Assembly: GCA_903866275.1 (NCBI GenBank)
Contig: CAIPMU010000003.1
Location: 65,805-129,804 of the forward strand
DNA from: Vampirovibrio chlorellavorus
Lineage (GTDB): Bacteria; Cyanobacteriota; Vampirovibrionia; Vampirovibrionales; Vampirovibrionaceae
Direction: 5' to 3'
Length of the DNA stretch: 64,000 nt
In this document: one piece after another, positions 17,093-26,097 of the stretch
Position numbering within the stretch: position 1 is the stretch's first letter
How the letters are laid out: each line of letters opens with the position of its first letter
Made by a program: the position numbers and the translations under genes
Notes under the pieces: model-generated
Told to the model about the DNA's origin: nothing
Database searches by the model: none
What the model saw: the letters and a program-made list of their open reading frames with translations, nothing else

Positions 17093-17518
17093 ATGACTGT
17101 TGTTCGTTCTGAATTTGGTCCTCACCTGATGCTGGATTGTCGGGGCTGCGATCTGGAAAAAATCAGCAATCTGGAATACGTGTTTAACTTCCTCAATGAG
17201 TTGCCCGGTCGCATTGGCATGACCAAGATCACCCAGCCCTATGTGTTCCCCTACGAAGGCTTGATCCCTGAGGACAAGGGCATCACCGGCACCGTGATCA
17301 TTGCCGAATCACATATCACCTTTCATTCGTTTATCGATAAAGATTACTTCTTCTTTGACGTCTTCAGCTGCAAGCATTTTGATGTGGATCGCGTGGCCCA
17401 ACTGGTGCAGGAAGCCTTTGGCGTCCAGCATATGGAACGCCACGAAGCCCGTCGCGGCATGGATTTCCCCCGCAGCCTGGAAGAAAGAGTGCCCCTGGTG
17501 GCGCTTCAGTCAGTCTAG
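17093..17518 (+). CDS. Second SpeD-like pyruvoyl proenzyme, diverged
   Basis: This 141-residue protein starts three bases after speD1. It keeps the self-processing site in TVIIAESHITFHSF (Glu72|Ser73), the following His78 and Cys93 in DVFSCK. It differs elsewhere: the TWPEYGYAA segment of true SpeD is replaced by SFIDKDYFF, and the N-terminal part (FGPHLMLDCRGCDLEKI) is unlike SpeD1. It should therefore still form a pyruvoyl enzyme, but its substrate may not be S-adenosylmethionine. SpeD homologues with arginine or ornithine decarboxylase activity are known in bacteria. Because speB (agmatinase) lies in the same operon and no other arginine decarboxylase is visible, agmatine production is an attractive inference. 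Confidence 0.85.
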   Translation: MTVVRSEFGPHLMLDCRGCDLEKISNLEYVFNFLNELPGRIGMTKITQPYVFPYEGLIPEDKGITGTVIIAESHITFHSFIDKDYFFFDVFSCKHFDVDRVAQLVQEAFGVQHMERHEARRGMDFPRSLEERVPLVALQSV

Positions 17519-17526
17519 GCACAGGC

Positions 17527-18174
17527 ATGGTTAATCTTAAGAAGGTTCTTTGGGTGGGCATACTGCTCAGTTGCATTTGTGTGACCAGTATGTCGTTTAG
17601 TGCTGCTAAAAAGCCTCAATATCCTTTAATCGCTCAGCTTGAGAGTCTAACGACTCAAAAAGAAAATGCGCTTGAAGGCATGCTGGAGGCCATCATTATG
17701 CTTCAGAACGCTCCTCAGGATCAAAATAAAATTCTAATTCCTTGGCTTCTGCAAAAACAAAAAAAGGATACTTTACTGGCCCCCTTCACGATGCAATTGG
17801 GGAGTCGTTTGTTTCCTAATAACCATAAAGACGGCCTGCGCTGGTTTACGCGTGGGCGTGTTCGTTTGAGTTATGATGCGTCGCGTTGTGCAGATCCAAC
17901 TGCTTCACAAGTCGCTGTTGAACTGAGTGTCTTGTATGGTGGTGCGCTTTGGCAGTATGCAAATACTCATATGGAAGAGTTTTTGAATGCTTGGCAAGAC
18001 GCCATCACATGGGAAAAGAAACATCCCTACTCTGCAAGCCCTATTTGGCTTTGTGTGCAGGGTGAGAAACTTAACATGATACCCGAGAAAGAATGGCTGA
18101 CAATTCGCACCCAAACCTTACAACAATCACAAGATGTCTTAAAAAAGCACTTCGCAGAACTCAAAAAGCAATAG
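17527..18174 (+). CDS. Secreted protein of unknown function within the polyamine operon
   Basis: The 215-residue product starts with a clear signal peptide (MVNLKKVLWVGILLSCICVTSMSFSAA, hydrophobic core around 8-24). The mature part is helical with charged repeats-free sequence; no motif is recognised. Base composition is visibly more AT-rich than the flanking spe genes and codon choice differs (many AAA, TTA, AAT). The gene sits between speD2 and speE with short gaps (8 and about 80 bases), so it is probably transcribed with them although an export role does not obviously fit polyamine synthesis. It may be a recent insertion. Confidence 0.75.
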   Translation: MVNLKKVLWVGILLSCICVTSMSFSAAKKPQYPLIAQLESLTTQKENALEGMLEAIIMLQNAPQDQNKILIPWLLQKQKKDTLLAPFTMQLGSRLFPNNHKDGLRWFTRGRVRLSYDASRCADPTASQVAVELSVLYGGALWQYANTHMEEFLNAWQDAITWEKKHPYSASPIWLCVQGEKLNMIPEKEWLTIRTQTLQQSQDVLKKHFAELKKQ

Positions 18175-18255
18175 AAATTTAAGTCTTTAGTGGAAATTGG
18201 GCCGTATTTTCGCTATCCTCCTGTAATAGTGCCAATCAAAGTGGAGAATGCAATC

Positions 18256-19116
18256 ATGGATCTCTGGATTAGAGAACGTTTTCAGGACCGTACCGAGCTG
18301 GGTTATAAGGTTTCGGACGTGTTGCACCATTCCCAGTCTGAGTTTCAGGAAGTGGACGTGGTAGAAACTGTGGCCTTGGGGCGCATGCTCCTGCTGGATG
18401 GCATGGTAATGACTTCTGAACGCGATGAGTTCATCTATCACGAGATGATTGCCCATATTCCCATGCTGGCGCACCCCAATCCCAAGACCGTTCTGGTCAT
18501 TGGCGGCGGCGATGGCGGCACCATCCGCGAAGTGCTGAAGCACCCCGCCGTGGAACGTGCCGTGCTGTGCGAAATTGACGGCGAAGTGATTGAAGTCTGC
18601 AAGAAATACCTGCCCAGCATCGCGGGCAAACTCGATGATCCCCGCGTGGAGATTGAAGTGCGCGACGGGGCGGCCTACATCGCCGAGCACCCCAACACCT
18701 TCGATGTGATCCTGATTGATTCCACCGACCCCATTGGCCCCGGCGAGAAGCTCTTCACGGAGGCGTTCTATCGTAATACGCTGGCCGCCCTCACCGAGAA
18801 CGGCATTATGGCCTGCCAAAGCGAATCGCCCGTGGCCGTGCCGCAAGAGTGTCTGCGCATTAACAAACTGCTGAAGTCGGTGTTCCCTTTTGTGCAGCCT
18901 TACACGGCTTGCATTCCGTCCTATCCGGGCGGTCAGTGGACCTGGAGTTTCTGTTCCAAAGGCATCAAGCCCTTGGACGCCATTAACGAGCCCGTGGCCG
19001 ATGAACTGAGCAAAACTTGCCGCTATTTCAACCGCGAGATTCATCGCTCAGTCTTTATTCTGCCGAACTATGTGAAAGCCGTGTTTGCCCCGGAAACTGC
19101 CGGAGTCACAGGGTAA
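18256..19116 (+). CDS. speE: Spermidine synthase
   Basis: SpeE moves the aminopropyl group of decarboxylated S-adenosylmethionine to putrescine. The ATG at 18256 has GGAG upstream and gives the family's usual first residues (MDLWIRERFQ), with a 286-residue length. Signatures include MLLLDGMVMTSERDEFIYHEMIAHIP, VLVIGGGDGGTIREVLKH with the nucleotide-binding GGGDGG, CEIDGEVIEVCKKYLP, and VILIDSTDPIGPGEKLF with the catalytic Asp. The stop codon shares one base with the ATG of the agmatinase gene (TAATG), indicating coupled translation. Confidence 0.96.
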   Translation: MDLWIRERFQDRTELGYKVSDVLHHSQSEFQEVDVVETVALGRMLLLDGMVMTSERDEFIYHEMIAHIPMLAHPNPKTVLVIGGGDGGTIREVLKHPAVERAVLCEIDGEVIEVCKKYLPSIAGKLDDPRVEIEVRDGAAYIAEHPNTFDVILIDSTDPIGPGEKLFTEAFYRNTLAALTENGIMACQSESPVAVPQECLRINKLLKSVFPFVQPYTACIPSYPGGQWTWSFCSKGIKPLDAINEPVADELSKTCRYFNREIHRSVFILPNYVKAVFAPETAGVTG

Positions 19117-20027
19117 TGCTGCGCGGCCCCTTTCTTTCGCGCAACTGGATGGGCGCTTGCGAAGACTTTGAGCAAGCCGACTGGGTCATCGTGGGCCTGC
19201 CCTTCGATGGCACGACCTCGAACCGTCCCGGCGCGCGCTTTGGCCCGGAAGCCATTCGTCCGGCCAGCTGGGGGCTGGAAACCTATTCTCCGTTGCAAAA
19301 CGCGGACCTTTCCACGGTGAGTTATTACGATGCGGGCGAGCTAGAATTCCCCTTGGGCAACCGGGACGCCATTTTGGCGCTGATCAATCAAAACGCCCGC
19401 GACGTTCTGGCCGCTGGCAAACGCTGGTTGGGTCTGGGCGGTGAGCATCTGGTGACCCTGCCTGTGATTCAGGCCTATGTCGAGAAATACCCCGATTTGG
19501 CCGTGCTGCACTTTGATGCCCACGCTGACCTGCGGGATGATTATCTGGGTGAAAAGCTCTCTCACGCCACGGTTTTGCGCCGAGTGACCGACTTGATCGG
19601 CCCGGAACGGCTGGTGCAAATTGGCATTCGTTCCGGCCCGCAAGAGGAATTTGCGTGGATGCGCGAGCATGGCACCCTGCTGGAAGACCCTAGCGAGATC
19701 CCTCGTGGCTTGAACCGTTTGGCGGGTCGCCCGGTCTTCCTGACCGTGGATTTGGACGTGCTGGATCCTTCGATCCTCAGCGGCACTGGCACCCCCGAGC
19801 CCGGCGGCATGACCTTCAGCACCTTCGTGGAATGGTTGCAGGCCTTCAAAGGGCTCAACTTTGTGGGCGCGGACGTGGTGGAGTTGGCGCCTCATTATGA
19901 CCCCACCGGTGTCTCCACAGCCGTCGCGGCCAAAGTGGTTCGTGAAGTGTTGTTGTTGGCCTCGTCCCCGTCGAAGTCTGTCACTTGCGCCAACGCAGAG
20001 TCTGCCTCTGTGGGTTCTCACGCTTAA
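19116..20027 (+). CDS. speB: Agmatinase (ureohydrolase family)
   Basis: SpeB hydrolyses agmatine to putrescine and urea. The 303-residue product from the ATG at 19116 has the ureohydrolase metal-binding signatures GGEHLVTLPVIQ, VLHFDAHADLRDDY and FLTVDLDVLDPS, which hold two Mn ions, plus GTGTPEPGGMTF and ADVVELAPHYDPTGVSTAVAAKV. The family also contains arginase, formiminoglutamase and guanidinobutyrase, but the operon with spermidine synthase and SpeD genes supports agmatinase. It completes a route agmatine - putrescine - spermidine in one transcript. Confidence 0.92.
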   Translation: MLRGPFLSRNWMGACEDFEQADWVIVGLPFDGTTSNRPGARFGPEAIRPASWGLETYSPLQNADLSTVSYYDAGELEFPLGNRDAILALINQNARDVLAAGKRWLGLGGEHLVTLPVIQAYVEKYPDLAVLHFDAHADLRDDYLGEKLSHATVLRRVTDLIGPERLVQIGIRSGPQEEFAWMREHGTLLEDPSEIPRGLNRLAGRPVFLTVDLDVLDPSILSGTGTPEPGGMTFSTFVEWLQAFKGLNFVGADVVELAPHYDPTGVSTAVAAKVVREVLLLASSPSKSVTCANAESASVGSHA

Positions 20028-20260
20028 GCGATCAGTCTGATCTATCTTTCGAAGCACATTGCTGGATGTTGTCCGCTTTCTGTTTTAATTTGAATCCAGA
20101 TCATTGCTTAAGAAATAAAAAGAATGTTTAAGAAATTGTAACTCGGGGTATTACTCTGTTGTCCTCCTGAGGGGCTTTGTTTCAATCAAGCGACTCAGGG
20201 GCTCATTACCCAAATACCCTACAGTATTGTTTGCCACTCAAAATCATTCACGATACATAA

Positions 20261-20283
20261 AGCCCTGATGTCTCATCGGGGCT
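20261..20283 (+). terminator. Rho-independent terminator after speB
   Basis: AGCCCTGATG and CATCGGGGCT form a 10-bp stem (one G-T pair) with a three-base loop, followed by TATTCTTT. It lies between speB and the convergent GT39-like gene. Confidence 0.65.
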
Positions 20284-20306
20284 TATTCTTTGGCGGTTGA
20301 TCCGGT

Positions 20307-22040
20307 TCAATGAGTCTGAAACTGATACACCTTTAAAAAACCATGGGGCGCGGTGTACACGGCGCGAAAATCCGGTATGGCTTTCTGCATGAGGAGCGTG
20401 GCCACCGGGTTTTCCGGGGCTTGAACTTGCTGATTGACGATAAACGGCTCAACCACGATATATTGCACCCCGTAATGCTCTAAAGAAGCATGTAATCTAC
20501 GAAAGGATTCCGGCGTGACCTGTCCATGAAAGGGTTGCAGGCTGGAAGCAAACAGTCCAAAGCCGGGATGATTGGTGTAGAGGTAAAATATGGGATCCCA
20601 AATGCCCGCCACGCCAGCAGTGGGAGGTGTTTTTGTTTTCAGGAACGCGAAAGTCGATTGATAATCTGCCCAAAGCGGTGCGGTTTGCCCCGAAGGCTCA
20701 ATCCAATGCTGTCCCCGCATGCGGGCCAGCAGATGGTAGCCCCCCACGCTGGGCCAGAGCAGGAATGCGCCAATACCCATCAGGGCTAAAGCGCTTCCCC
20801 AGCGGGAGAGTGTTTTAGGCATGGCGTTTTGGAAGCGTTCTAGCCGATCAGGGTTCATAAAGCCAGCGATTGCCCGGAAGCTGGCCAGCCAGAGCCAGGG
20901 CAAAATCACTACCGAAAAGCGAATGGCCTGATTGGGATACATCCACAGGGCTACCCCGATGAGGTAGCAGGCGATATATAAGCCCGAGGCGCTGAAGGCT
21001 TGTGTTCGGAGTGCCCGAATGCCTTGCAGGATTAGCAAACTGGCCAGCCCCAGCGAGAGCAGGGTAAAGCCCAACGGGCTCCCGCCCAGCCAATAGCCCA
21101 CTTGCGGTAACAGGAGATTGACCAGATTGTTGATGATGGGCTCAACACCCTTGCTCATCAGGGCTTGCAGGTACAGGCCTAGCGAGGCAGGCGAATTGAT
21201 GCCGTATTCGATGCCATAACCGCCATAAACATAAGCCATTGGGTAGTTGAGCGCATTCAGTGGCATGGCATGCGTCTTCACCCAAAGCAGCCAGGGAAGG
21301 ATTGTCACTCCGGAAGTGATTCCCAGATAGAGCCCGGCGGTTTTCCACTGTTTGCGTAGTAAAAATAGCAGGGTGATCGCCCCGATTAAGGCCAAGCCAA
21401 TGGTGCGGGTATGAAAGGCCAGCACGGAGGCCAGAATGATTCCGCCCAGTCGGCGTTTGGAGGGCTGTTTGCCGCCCGTTTCTGCCAGCCACAGCGTGAG
21501 CAGGCTAAAAAAGAAATAGGGAGCCTCCGACATCAGTGATGTGGCGTAGTAAATGAAGTGAAAATTTGCAGCCACCAGCAGGCTGATCAGGCCTGCCAAG
21601 CCCTTGCCACACTGCTTGATCTGCCGCAGGTAGATATACAGCAAGGGAATGGCCAGCGCGGCAAAGGAGATGGTCAGCCCATGCAGGGCGGACAGGTTTT
21701 GCGGGAATCGGGGCTCCCAAAGCCAACCCAGGCTTAAAATGAGCGGGTAGAAGATAGGATACTTGACTTGAAACGGCAACCCCGGCAAGTTGAGCAGGCG
21801 ATAGCCCTGCCCTTGGGCCAAGGCCTTGGCGGTGATGGCATACACCCCGTCATCGTGCAGAAACCCCATCATCTGAGGGTCGGTCACATGCTGATAAATC
21901 TCGAAAATCACTGCGGCCACGCACAGGAAAACTGCCCCGCTCAGCCAAAACGGGTCGTTCCTGCTTTGCTTGGGTTGGGGCGTGTTAGGTTGCTCTGGCT
22001 CTTTACCTTCACTTGCCCAATTTTCGGGATGCTGATTCAT
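20307..22040 (-). CDS. GT39-like integral-membrane glycosyltransferase
   Basis: This 577-residue polytopic protein has a Pro/Gln-rich cytoplasmic N-terminus, a first membrane segment near 32-50, and a first periplasmic loop containing MGFLHDDGVYAITAKALAQGQGY, an acidic pair typical of ArnT/PMT-type (GT39/GT83-like) enzymes that use polyprenyl-phosphate sugars. About ten further hydrophobic segments follow and the C-terminal 130 residues are soluble. It most likely transfers a lipid-linked sugar to a protein or lipid on the outer face of the inner membrane. A close paralogue lies at 38071-39933. Acceptor and sugar are unknown. Confidence 0.82.
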   Translation of the reverse strand: MNQHPENWASEGKEPEQPNTPQPKQSRNDPFWLSGAVFLCVAAVIFEIYQHVTDPQMMGFLHDDGVYAITAKALAQGQGYRLLNLPGLPFQVKYPIFYPLILSLGWLWEPRFPQNLSALHGLTISFAALAIPLLYIYLRQIKQCGKGLAGLISLLVAANFHFIYYATSLMSEAPYFFFSLLTLWLAETGGKQPSKRRLGGIILASVLAFHTRTIGLALIGAITLLFLLRKQWKTAGLYLGITSGVTILPWLLWVKTHAMPLNALNYPMAYVYGGYGIEYGINSPASLGLYLQALMSKGVEPIINNLVNLLLPQVGYWLGGSPLGFTLLSLGLASLLILQGIRALRTQAFSASGLYIACYLIGVALWMYPNQAIRFSVVILPWLWLASFRAIAGFMNPDRLERFQNAMPKTLSRWGSALALMGIGAFLLWPSVGGYHLLARMRGQHWIEPSGQTAPLWADYQSTFAFLKTKTPPTAGVAGIWDPIFYLYTNHPGFGLFASSLQPFHGQVTPESFRRLHASLEHYGVQYIVVEPFIVNQQVQAPENPVATLLMQKAIPDFRAVYTAPHGFLKVYQFQTH

Positions 22041-22246
22041 GGAGTCCCCATTGGCTCTCTCTCCGATGCCGATTGGCTTGGCCTGTTGCTCTTTTCCAGT
22101 ATACCGGAGGTCTGGGTTGCGGTGGGGAATGCTGCTTCCAGTGACCCGCTGACAGGCTCGCTATTCTGTGGTTTCGGCCCTTTCGTTTGGTGCTTTATGA
22201 CGGTCCCATTTTGGATTATGCTGACCGTAGGAAAGGGAGACTGCCC

Positions 22247-23404
22247 ATGCACTTGTCATTGAGCCCGATTGAGTTGGAACAGTATAGCCGCCATTTGACG
22301 CTGCCCGGCTTTGGGGTGGAGCGGCAACTCGCTCTGAAGGCTGCCAAGGTGCTGCTGGTGGGTGCGGGTGGGCTGGGCTGCCCAATAGGCCTGTATCTGG
22401 CTGCGGCGGGCGTTGGCACCCTTGGCGTGGTCGATTTTGACCGGGTGGAGCGCAGCAACTTGCAGCGCCAAGTGGCCCATACCGTGGAACGGCTGGGTCA
22501 GCCCAAGGTGGAGAGCCTGATAACCACCATGCAGGCGCTCAATCCGCTTCTGAATTATGTGCCGCATGCCTGTCGGTTGAGTGAAACCAATGTGCAGCAG
22601 ACCATTGCGGGTTACGATCTGGTGATCGATGGCTCTGATAATTTTACGACCCGCTTTCTACTGGCTGATGCCTGCCATCTGTCTGGGATACCCCTCTTGC
22701 AAGGCGCGATTCATCAATATGAGGCCCAGATTAGTTTGTTTGTGCCGGGGGATGGCGCTTGTTATCGCTGCGTGTTCCAGCAACCTCCCCAGCAAAGCGC
22801 CTTGGCCCCGTGTGCCGAAGTGGGCGTGTTGGGCGTGATGCCGGGCACCGCGGGCCTAATGATGGCCACGGAAGCGATTAAGTTCCTGACTGGCCTCCCC
22901 ACGCCAGCCCACGGGCACTTGTTGCGTTACAATGCCCTTTCTCAAACGCTGCGCCAGCTGGCGATTTCGGCGGATGAAAACTGCCCCCTCTGTGGCCCCC
23001 ACGCCACCATCCGGGAAGCCTGCGAGCAAGTTGTGCATTGCCCTTCGGGAATGGGTCAGGAGGTAATGGGCGACGCGCAAAGTTCCGTAGATGCGGGCCT
23101 TTCAATGGTCTTGAATGCGCCTGAGGCGCAAGCATTGGTTGAAAAAGGCGCATTATTGCTGGACGTGCGCGAATGGTTTGAGTTTGAGGCGGGACATTTG
23201 CCTCAGGCGTTGCATTTGCCCTTGGGTCAGGTGAGCGTAAAAGCTAAAACGATGATTCCTGAGCCATCAACGCCGATGGTGGTTTATTGCCAGCGGGGCC
23301 AGCGAAGTCTGGAGGCCGTGCGCCAGTTGCGCGCCCTGGGGTATGCCCAAAGCTACAGCCTTACCGGGGGGATTGGCGCTTGGGGTGCGGCAGTAGAAGC
23401 CTAA
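22247..23404 (+). CDS. ThiF/MoeB-type adenylyltransferase fused to a rhodanese domain
   Basis: The start ATG at 22247 has a strong GGGAG site, giving 385 residues. The N-terminal E1-like domain has VLLVGAGGLGCPIGLYLAAAGV for ATP, VDFDRVERSNLQRQV, the D-G-S-D-N-F-T-T-R loop, and the active-site PCAEVGVLGVMPG cysteine, plus two zinc-ligand pairs (GACYRCVF and ENCPLCGPH). The C-terminal domain is a rhodanese with catalytic Cys in VVYCQRGQRSLEA. Such MoeZ-like fusions activate and then thiolate the Gly-Gly end of ThiS or MoaD. Its convergent neighbour is the thi operon that includes thiS, so sulfur loading of ThiS is the best guess; dual use with MoaD is possible. Confidence 0.9.
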   Translation: MHLSLSPIELEQYSRHLTLPGFGVERQLALKAAKVLLVGAGGLGCPIGLYLAAAGVGTLGVVDFDRVERSNLQRQVAHTVERLGQPKVESLITTMQALNPLLNYVPHACRLSETNVQQTIAGYDLVIDGSDNFTTRFLLADACHLSGIPLLQGAIHQYEAQISLFVPGDGACYRCVFQQPPQQSALAPCAEVGVLGVMPGTAGLMMATEAIKFLTGLPTPAHGHLLRYNALSQTLRQLAISADENCPLCGPHATIREACEQVVHCPSGMGQEVMGDAQSSVDAGLSMVLNAPEAQALVEKGALLLDVREWFEFEAGHLPQALHLPLGQVSVKAKTMIPEPSTPMVVYCQRGQRSLEAVRQLRALGYAQSYSLTGGIGAWGAAVEA

Positions 23405-23432
23405 GCGTATAGATTTGTTTGGGAATCCCCAT

Positions 23433-25061
23433 TCAACAGAGCGCTGGGGTAGGGTTGGCTTCTGTTTTGCCGGGCGAGATGGATGCTTGTGGCTGAGCTT
23501 GGCCTTGATGCGTTTCAAATAAAGCCAGCCATTGGGCCACGCGCTTGGGTAAATCTTCGGCCTGGGTGATGTCGCGGACCACGGCGAGGGCATCCACGCC
23601 GGTGGCCAATACTTCCGGGGCGTTGTCCAGAAAAATCCCTGCGATAGCCACCAGCGGGTAAGGTAAGGTGCGCCGCCAGCGCCGAACGGCTTCTAGGCCT
23701 TGAGGGGCAAAGCGCATGGTTTTGGTGGTTGTGCTGAACACAGGCCCCACGGCCATGTACGAAGGTCGAATGGCCAGCGCTCGAGCCACTTCCGCATAGC
23801 AGTGGGTGCTGAGACCCAAGCGCAGGCCCGCGCGGGCGATGGCCTGCAACTTGGCGCTTTCTAAATCATCTTGTCCCAGATGAACGCCATAGGCGGCGTA
23901 TTTTAGCGCCAATTCCCAGTAATCGTTGATGAATAGCCGACAGTTGAAGGTTTTGGCATAGGCTGAAGCTCGGGCGATTTCGCGTTCCAGCGCTTCGCCG
24001 CTGAGGTCTTTAATGCGCAACTGGACGGTTTTCACGCCTAAAGGCAGCAGTTTTTCGAGCCACTCAGCGCGGTTGACGATGGGGTAAAAGCCCAAGGGCT
24101 CCGGGCCGCAATCGGGAAAGGTCAAGCTTTCCCGGCCTGCTGGCGCTGTGGGCGTGAGCCACGGCATATCCGCCGGGGTTTCCGGCCAGCCGAGATGTGC
24201 CAGCGGGCCATGTCCTGCCCCCAAGCCGGGCGCGCAGCGAATGCCCTGATTAATGTAGGCCTTGGCGATGACAATGGCATCCAACGTCTCGTAGCCCAGC
24301 GCCTTGCAAGCGGTAATTGCGGCCGATAGAGTGCAACCCGTCCCATGCGTGCTGGTGGAGGCTTGCCTTGGGCTGGTTAGCCATGCCTGACGCTGGCCAT
24401 CCGTCCAGTAATCCTGACAATAGGCCGCTGGCTGACGAGGATTGTGGGGCGTTTCGGGTGTATTTTCGGTTTCAGTGATTGTTGTGTCTTCAAAGTGGCC
24501 GCCTTTGATGAGCACCGATTTTGCGCCCATCTTGAGGAGATCCAGCGCGGCCAACTCAATCGCCTCGGGGGTGGAGAGCTGGCGTTGGGTCAGTTGTTCG
24601 GCCTCTTGCAGGTTTGGGGTGATTAAGTCCACGATGGGCAATAGATGCTCAATCATCGCCGTGACAGATTCAGAACGGCTCAGGCTATGCCCGCTGGTGG
24701 ACACCATGACCGGATCGCAGATGAAAAAGGCGCTGAGGGTTTTCAGGGTCTTTGCAATGACTTCAATGGATGAAGCCGGGCCGAGCATGCCCAGTTTCAC
24801 GGCCACGGGGGGCAAATCGGCGGCGAGTATGTCCAGTTGAGCTTGTAGCATGGGCAAACTCGGATACTCCACCAACGAAACCGCAGTAGTATTTTGTGCG
24901 GTGAGGGCGCTAATCACGGCGCAAGCGTGCACGCCCAGGGCGTTCATGGTCTTGGTGTCGGCTTGAATGCCTGCACCGCCGCCGGGATCGGAACCGGCAA
25001 TGGTCCAGGCGATGGGGCTTTTGTTTCGGGGGCTGTCATTGGAAGAGTCAGAGGTACTCAT
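23433..25061 (-). CDS. thiDE: Bifunctional HMP(-P) kinase / thiamin-phosphate synthase (ThiD-ThiE)
   Basis: Residues 1 to about 300 form a ThiD-type ribokinase-fold HMP/HMP-P kinase: [76 protein letters not shown]. From about 330 on a ThiE domain follows: [60 protein letters not shown], and [27 protein letters not shown]. Together they make HMP-PP and join it to thiazole phosphate. The ThiD half carries an insertion of about 35 residues around 190-225. The start overlaps the thiG stop by four bases (ATGA); it is last in the operon. Confidence 0.94.
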   Translation of the reverse strand: MSTSDSSNDSPRNKSPIAWTIAGSDPGGGAGIQADTKTMNALGVHACAVISALTAQNTTAVSLVEYPSLPMLQAQLDILAADLPPVAVKLGMLGPASSIEVIAKTLKTLSAFFICDPVMVSTSGHSLSRSESVTAMIEHLLPIVDLITPNLQEAEQLTQRQLSTPEAIELAALDLLKMGAKSVLIKGGHFEDTTITETENTPETPHNPRQPAAYCQDYWTDGQRQAWLTSPRQASTSTHGTGCTLSAAITACKALGYETLDAIVIAKAYINQGIRCAPGLGAGHGPLAHLGWPETPADMPWLTPTAPAGRESLTFPDCGPEPLGFYPIVNRAEWLEKLLPLGVKTVQLRIKDLSGEALEREIARASAYAKTFNCRLFINDYWELALKYAAYGVHLGQDDLESAKLQAIARAGLRLGLSTHCYAEVARALAIRPSYMAVGPVFSTTTKTMRFAPQGLEAVRRWRRTLPYPLVAIAGIFLDNAPEVLATGVDALAVVRDITQAEDLPKRVAQWLALFETHQGQAQPQASISPGKTEANPTPALC

Positions 25062-25885
25062 GCGGGTAGATGCTCCTGTGCGGTGTCTGGATTGGTATGG
25101 CTGGATGCGGCTTGGTGCCAGAACGGCGTGCCCAATGTGGGCGTACTGGGGATGGCAATATCCCGTTGCAGCATGGGCCCTGCCTGATAGGCCAGCGCCC
25201 CGGCCTCTACGGCCAAGGCAAAGGCGGCGGCCATACGGGTGGGGTATTCGGCCTTTGCGATGGCGGTGTTCAGCAGTACCCCGTCAAAGCCCAGCTCCAT
25301 CACTTGGGTCGCATGCGACGGCAAGCCAATGCCCGCATCGGCAATGAGCTGAACCTGCGGGAAGCGCGCCCGCAGAATCTTGAGGGCATAGGGATTCATC
25401 GGGCCGCGTCCGGTGCCAATGGGGGCTGCCCAAGGCATCAAGATGTTGCAACCGGCTTCCACCAGCCGTTGGGCTACAATAAAATCCTCGGTGGTGTAGG
25501 GAAACACCTCAAAGCCGTCCTCAATCAGGATGCGGCAGGCTTCCACGAGCGCGAACGGGTCGGGTTGCAGGTTGAAATCATCGCCAATCACTTCCACTTT
25601 AATCCAGTGGGTGTTGAAGAGTTCGCGGGCCATATGCGCCGTAGTCACGGCCTCTTTCACTGTGCGACATCCGGCGGTGTTGGGCAGCAATCGGACGTTC
25701 AGGGATTGAATCATCTCCCAGAACCGCTCGCCCCCCTGATTACCGGGATCTTGTCGCCGGAGGGACACCGTGATCACTTCGGCTTTGGATGCCCTTAGCG
25801 CGCCCAGCATTTGCTCCGGGGAGGGATAGAGGGCGGTGCCCACCATTAGGCGGCTGTTCAGGGTTTGTCCACCAATGTGCCACAC
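25058..25885 (-). CDS. thiG: Thiazole synthase
   Basis: ThiG builds the thiamin thiazole from deoxyxylulose phosphate, dehydroglycine and the sulfur carried by ThiS thiocarboxylate. The 275-residue product has the TIM-barrel family signatures: [63 protein letters not shown] with the Schiff-base lysine, and a C-terminal [29 protein letters not shown]. It starts with GTG at 25885, five bases after thiS, which matches the family's usual N-terminus. A short tail of about 20 residues follows the conserved core. Confidence 0.94.
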   Translation of the reverse strand: MWHIGGQTLNSRLMVGTALYPSPEQMLGALRASKAEVITVSLRRQDPGNQGGERFWEMIQSLNVRLLPNTAGCRTVKEAVTTAHMARELFNTHWIKVEVIGDDFNLQPDPFALVEACRILIEDGFEVFPYTTEDFIVAQRLVEAGCNILMPWAAPIGTGRGPMNPYALKILRARFPQVQLIADAGIGLPSHATQVMELGFDGVLLNTAIAKAEYPTRMAAAFALAVEAGALAYQAGPMLQRDIAIPSTPTLGTPFWHQAASSHTNPDTAQEHLPA

Positions 25886-25890
25886 AGTCG

Positions 25891-26097
25891 CTACCCTCCC
25901 TGCATGGGGGCGACGACTTCCAGTTCCTGGGAATCATCGTCGGTGATCATACAGCTAATATACTGATGCCGCGGCACAAAGCGCCCGTTGAGCGCCACCG
26001 CAATCGATTTCGGCTCGTAACCCAGTGTCTCTAGCAAATGGTAAAGGCTTTGGGGCGATTCAAGGGGGTGAGGTTCCCCGTTAATGAGCAACGGCAT
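25891..26097 (-). CDS. thiS: Sulfur carrier protein ThiS
   Basis: This is a 68-residue ubiquitin-fold protein ending in Gly-Gly (VVAPMQGG), the residues that are adenylated and thiocarboxylated by ThiF. The core [23 protein letters not shown] and [13 protein letters not shown] match the family. It overlaps the 3' end of thiO by 17 bases and precedes thiG by five bases, the standard thiO-thiS-thiG arrangement. Confidence 0.93.
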   Translation of the reverse strand: MPLLINGEPHPLESPQSLYHLLETLGYEPKSIAVALNGRFVPRHQYISCMITDDDSQELEVVAPMQGG

